Shown one piece after another: positions 62,392-64,000 of a stretch of 64,000 bases of DNA. The notes under the pieces were generated by a model. That model was not told the DNA's origin. It saw nothing but the letters and a program-made list of their open reading frames with translations, and made no database searches. A program made the position numbers and the translations under genes. This DNA is from Vitellaria paradoxa (Eukaryota; Streptophyta; Magnoliopsida; Ericales; Sapotaceae). Location: NCBI GenBank assembly GCA_019916065.1, contig CM034237.1:20047752-20111751 (forward strand), read 5' to 3'. Numbering within the stretch: position 1 is the stretch's first letter; each line of letters opens with the position of its first letter.

Positions 62392-62949
62392 TGCTCATTT
62401 TGTGCTGGTATCGTGGATTTTCCACTTGTTTAGCGTGTCAAATGGATTGATAACAAAATCGAGACATTGATTGGACAGTTGGATGAAATTTTGTAGCGGA
62501 GACGTGTATTATTTAATATAAAAGAAGCTTTTGATTCTCCCGGGATTTTTTTCCCACTAGGATTTTTCATGTAAATTATTTGTATCATCTCTTTATTTTC
62601 AGCACATCTGAGATTGATTAAGTGTGTTTATTTGATTAGTGATCCAAATTAGCACTTTAAAAATTTTTAAATTTAAGAGACAAATTAAAAAAAAAAAAAA
62701 AAAAACAAAGTAAAATTTTTAAATTAACAACTTATTTAACAAGGAGGTGACAGACGTTACACACCTCATATAACCTAACGCACAAAATTCATAAGTTTTG
62801 TTAAACAACATTTACACGATGATATGATAGTTGCAAACTTGTTCTTATAACTTAGGGAAAAAATCATAAAAATGTTATTAAATAGGGTTACAAATTTGTC
62901 CATTTTATTGAGATGTTATATAAATAACCCTAATTTTTGGTTTCCATTG

Positions 62950-63030
62950 ATTAGAGGTCCAGCTTCATAATTCTTCCTTTGTGGAATTATTAGTCTTACG
63001 CTGGATGGAGCAAACAGATGAACTTTGTGT
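62950..63030. repeat. Receptor-kinase upstream block, copy 2
   Basis: Matches 35812-35905 (GGTCCAGCTTCATAATTC, GCTGGATGGAGCAAACAGATG). Here it lies only about 160 bp before the pseudogene's coding match. In the intact locus the distance to the equivalent point is about 2.8 kb. Confidence 0.7.
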
Positions 63031-63188
63031 CTTCAAACAGTGACGGATCCAAGATTTTATTATACTAGGTTCAAGTCAACAAGTAAGGACAGTGTACCTT
63101 ACATAAAAATAAGGGCAAATGAATTCTGCTTTAACAGCTAGAGTTTGTGGGAATGTTAGAATATTTTATAAAAGGTTATGAAATATTA

Positions 63189-64000
63189 TGTCCGAAGATG
63201 GAAACCTAGTAATTTTGAATGGGCAGAAAGGAATTATTTGGTCATCAAATGTTTCAAATTCTATTTCGAATTCGAGTGCACAACTTTTAGACTCCGGGAA
63301 CCTTGTTTTGCGAGATAATTCTAGCGGAAGGACTGCATGGGAAAGTTTTCAACATCCTTCAAGACTCATTCATGGGCGGCATGAAACTTGGCTGGACTGA
63401 AGTAGGCCCAAAAGTGAATACTATGGTGAAATCATGGAGAAGCCCTTCTGATCCATCTATTGGAAGCTTCTCTGCTGGGCTTAGTACCCAAAATATTCCA
63501 GAGTGCTATGTCTGGAATGGCAGCCATCCGTACCGGCGGAGTGGTCCTTGGAATGGTCAGATCTTTATCGGACTAAAATACATGAATTCACTCGATTCAG
63601 TGTATCTAGATGGTGCTAACCTTGTAAATAACGAAGAAGGAGCCACATATCTGACTGAAACTTTTGCAAATCATTCCAGATTAAGTTACCTTGTCCTGAA
63701 TCACAACGGATCTATACTGCAGAAGGATTGGAACTACCAAAAACAGGATTGGGATGTTTGCTGGTCAATTCTAGTAGCTGAGTGTGATGTCCATGGCAAG
63801 TGAGGGCCATTTGGGAGCTGCAACTCAAATAAGTCACCAATTTGCTCTTGTCTGAGAGGGTTCGACCCAAAGTATGTGGAGTAATGGAATAGCGGGAATT
63901 TCAGCAGTAGGCGTGTGAGGACTGAGGAGGACACCATTGCAGTGCCAGAGAAACAACAGCCAAGAAAGTAAGAAAGATGGGCTCTTGAAGCTGACAACAA
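63189..64000 (+). pseudogene. G-type lectin S-receptor-like kinase paralogue, truncated and broken
   Basis: Aligns with exon 1 of the receptor kinase at 38406 from about its residue 97 (MSEDGNL) onward, with high identity. The signal peptide and first half of the lectin domain are missing. Lesions: an extra A at 63361-63362 shifts the frame (HPSR against YPSD), about 24 bp are missing near 63775 (after WSIL), TGA at 63801-63803 replaces the Cys of GTCG, TAA at 63882-63884 replaces a Glu codon, and there is a small insertion near 63920. It continues past the right edge of the window. It cannot encode a receptor as it stands. It is most likely a tandem duplicate of the intact gene that lost its 5' part. 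Confidence 0.9.

Overview
This window reads as nuclear DNA of a eudicot plant. It is AT-rich, has intron-containing genes with GT-AG splice sites, and is dominated by plant transposable elements: Ty3/gypsy chromoviruses with 3.5-3.7 kb LTRs, a Mutator-like element, CACTA termini and AT-rich foldbacks. The species cannot be read from the sequence.

Layout. 1-16,603: a Tekay/Del-like Ty3/gypsy composite. Two nearly identical pol regions lie head to head (minus strand 6,486-2,498; plus strand 10,016-12,896), with one LTR (6,487-10,015) between them and an outer LTR on each side (the left one is cut by the window edge). 16,604-21,453: AT-rich sequence, a degenerate tandem array, two CACTA-type termini and a dispersed repeat. 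21,454-27,860: an old gypsy element with a 2.5 kb 5' LTR, a primer-binding site, decayed RT/RNase H/IN fragments in an odd order, and a truncated 3' LTR. 27,861-34,574: a dispersed repeat carrying a 1.3 kb foldback and a solo copy of the Tekay-like LTR with a perfect 5-bp target duplication. 34,575-38,405: intergenic, with one MITE-like element.

38,406-42,245 is the one clearly intact host gene, a seven-exon G-type lectin S-receptor-like kinase (852 aa by my exon model). A broken paralogue enters at 63,189 and runs off the right end, so the window spans part of a local receptor-kinase cluster.

43,921-53,523 is the most unusual region: a roughly 9.6 kb Mutator-like element of the type that pairs a MURA-like transposase (minus strand) with an Ulp1/C48 SUMO-protease-like gene (plus strand), the two facing each other. 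Both reading frames are nearly intact, but each carries two in-frame stops. The element is filled with one 8-bp word, GGTACTGT (complement ACAGTACC). By eye I count about eighty exact copies inside it and noticed none outside. The word occurs in a strict 147-bp tandem array, in introns, in the spacer and in two linker-coding exons, mostly oriented with the sense strand of the nearer gene. Both termini carry GTCATA words spaced at 30 bp in inverted orientation.

53,524-63,188 is repeat-derived or featureless intergenic DNA, including second copies of two repeat families seen at 18.8 kb and 27.9 kb. No rRNA, CRISPR, organellar or bacterial features are visible. The only tRNA-like sequences lie inside the LTRs.
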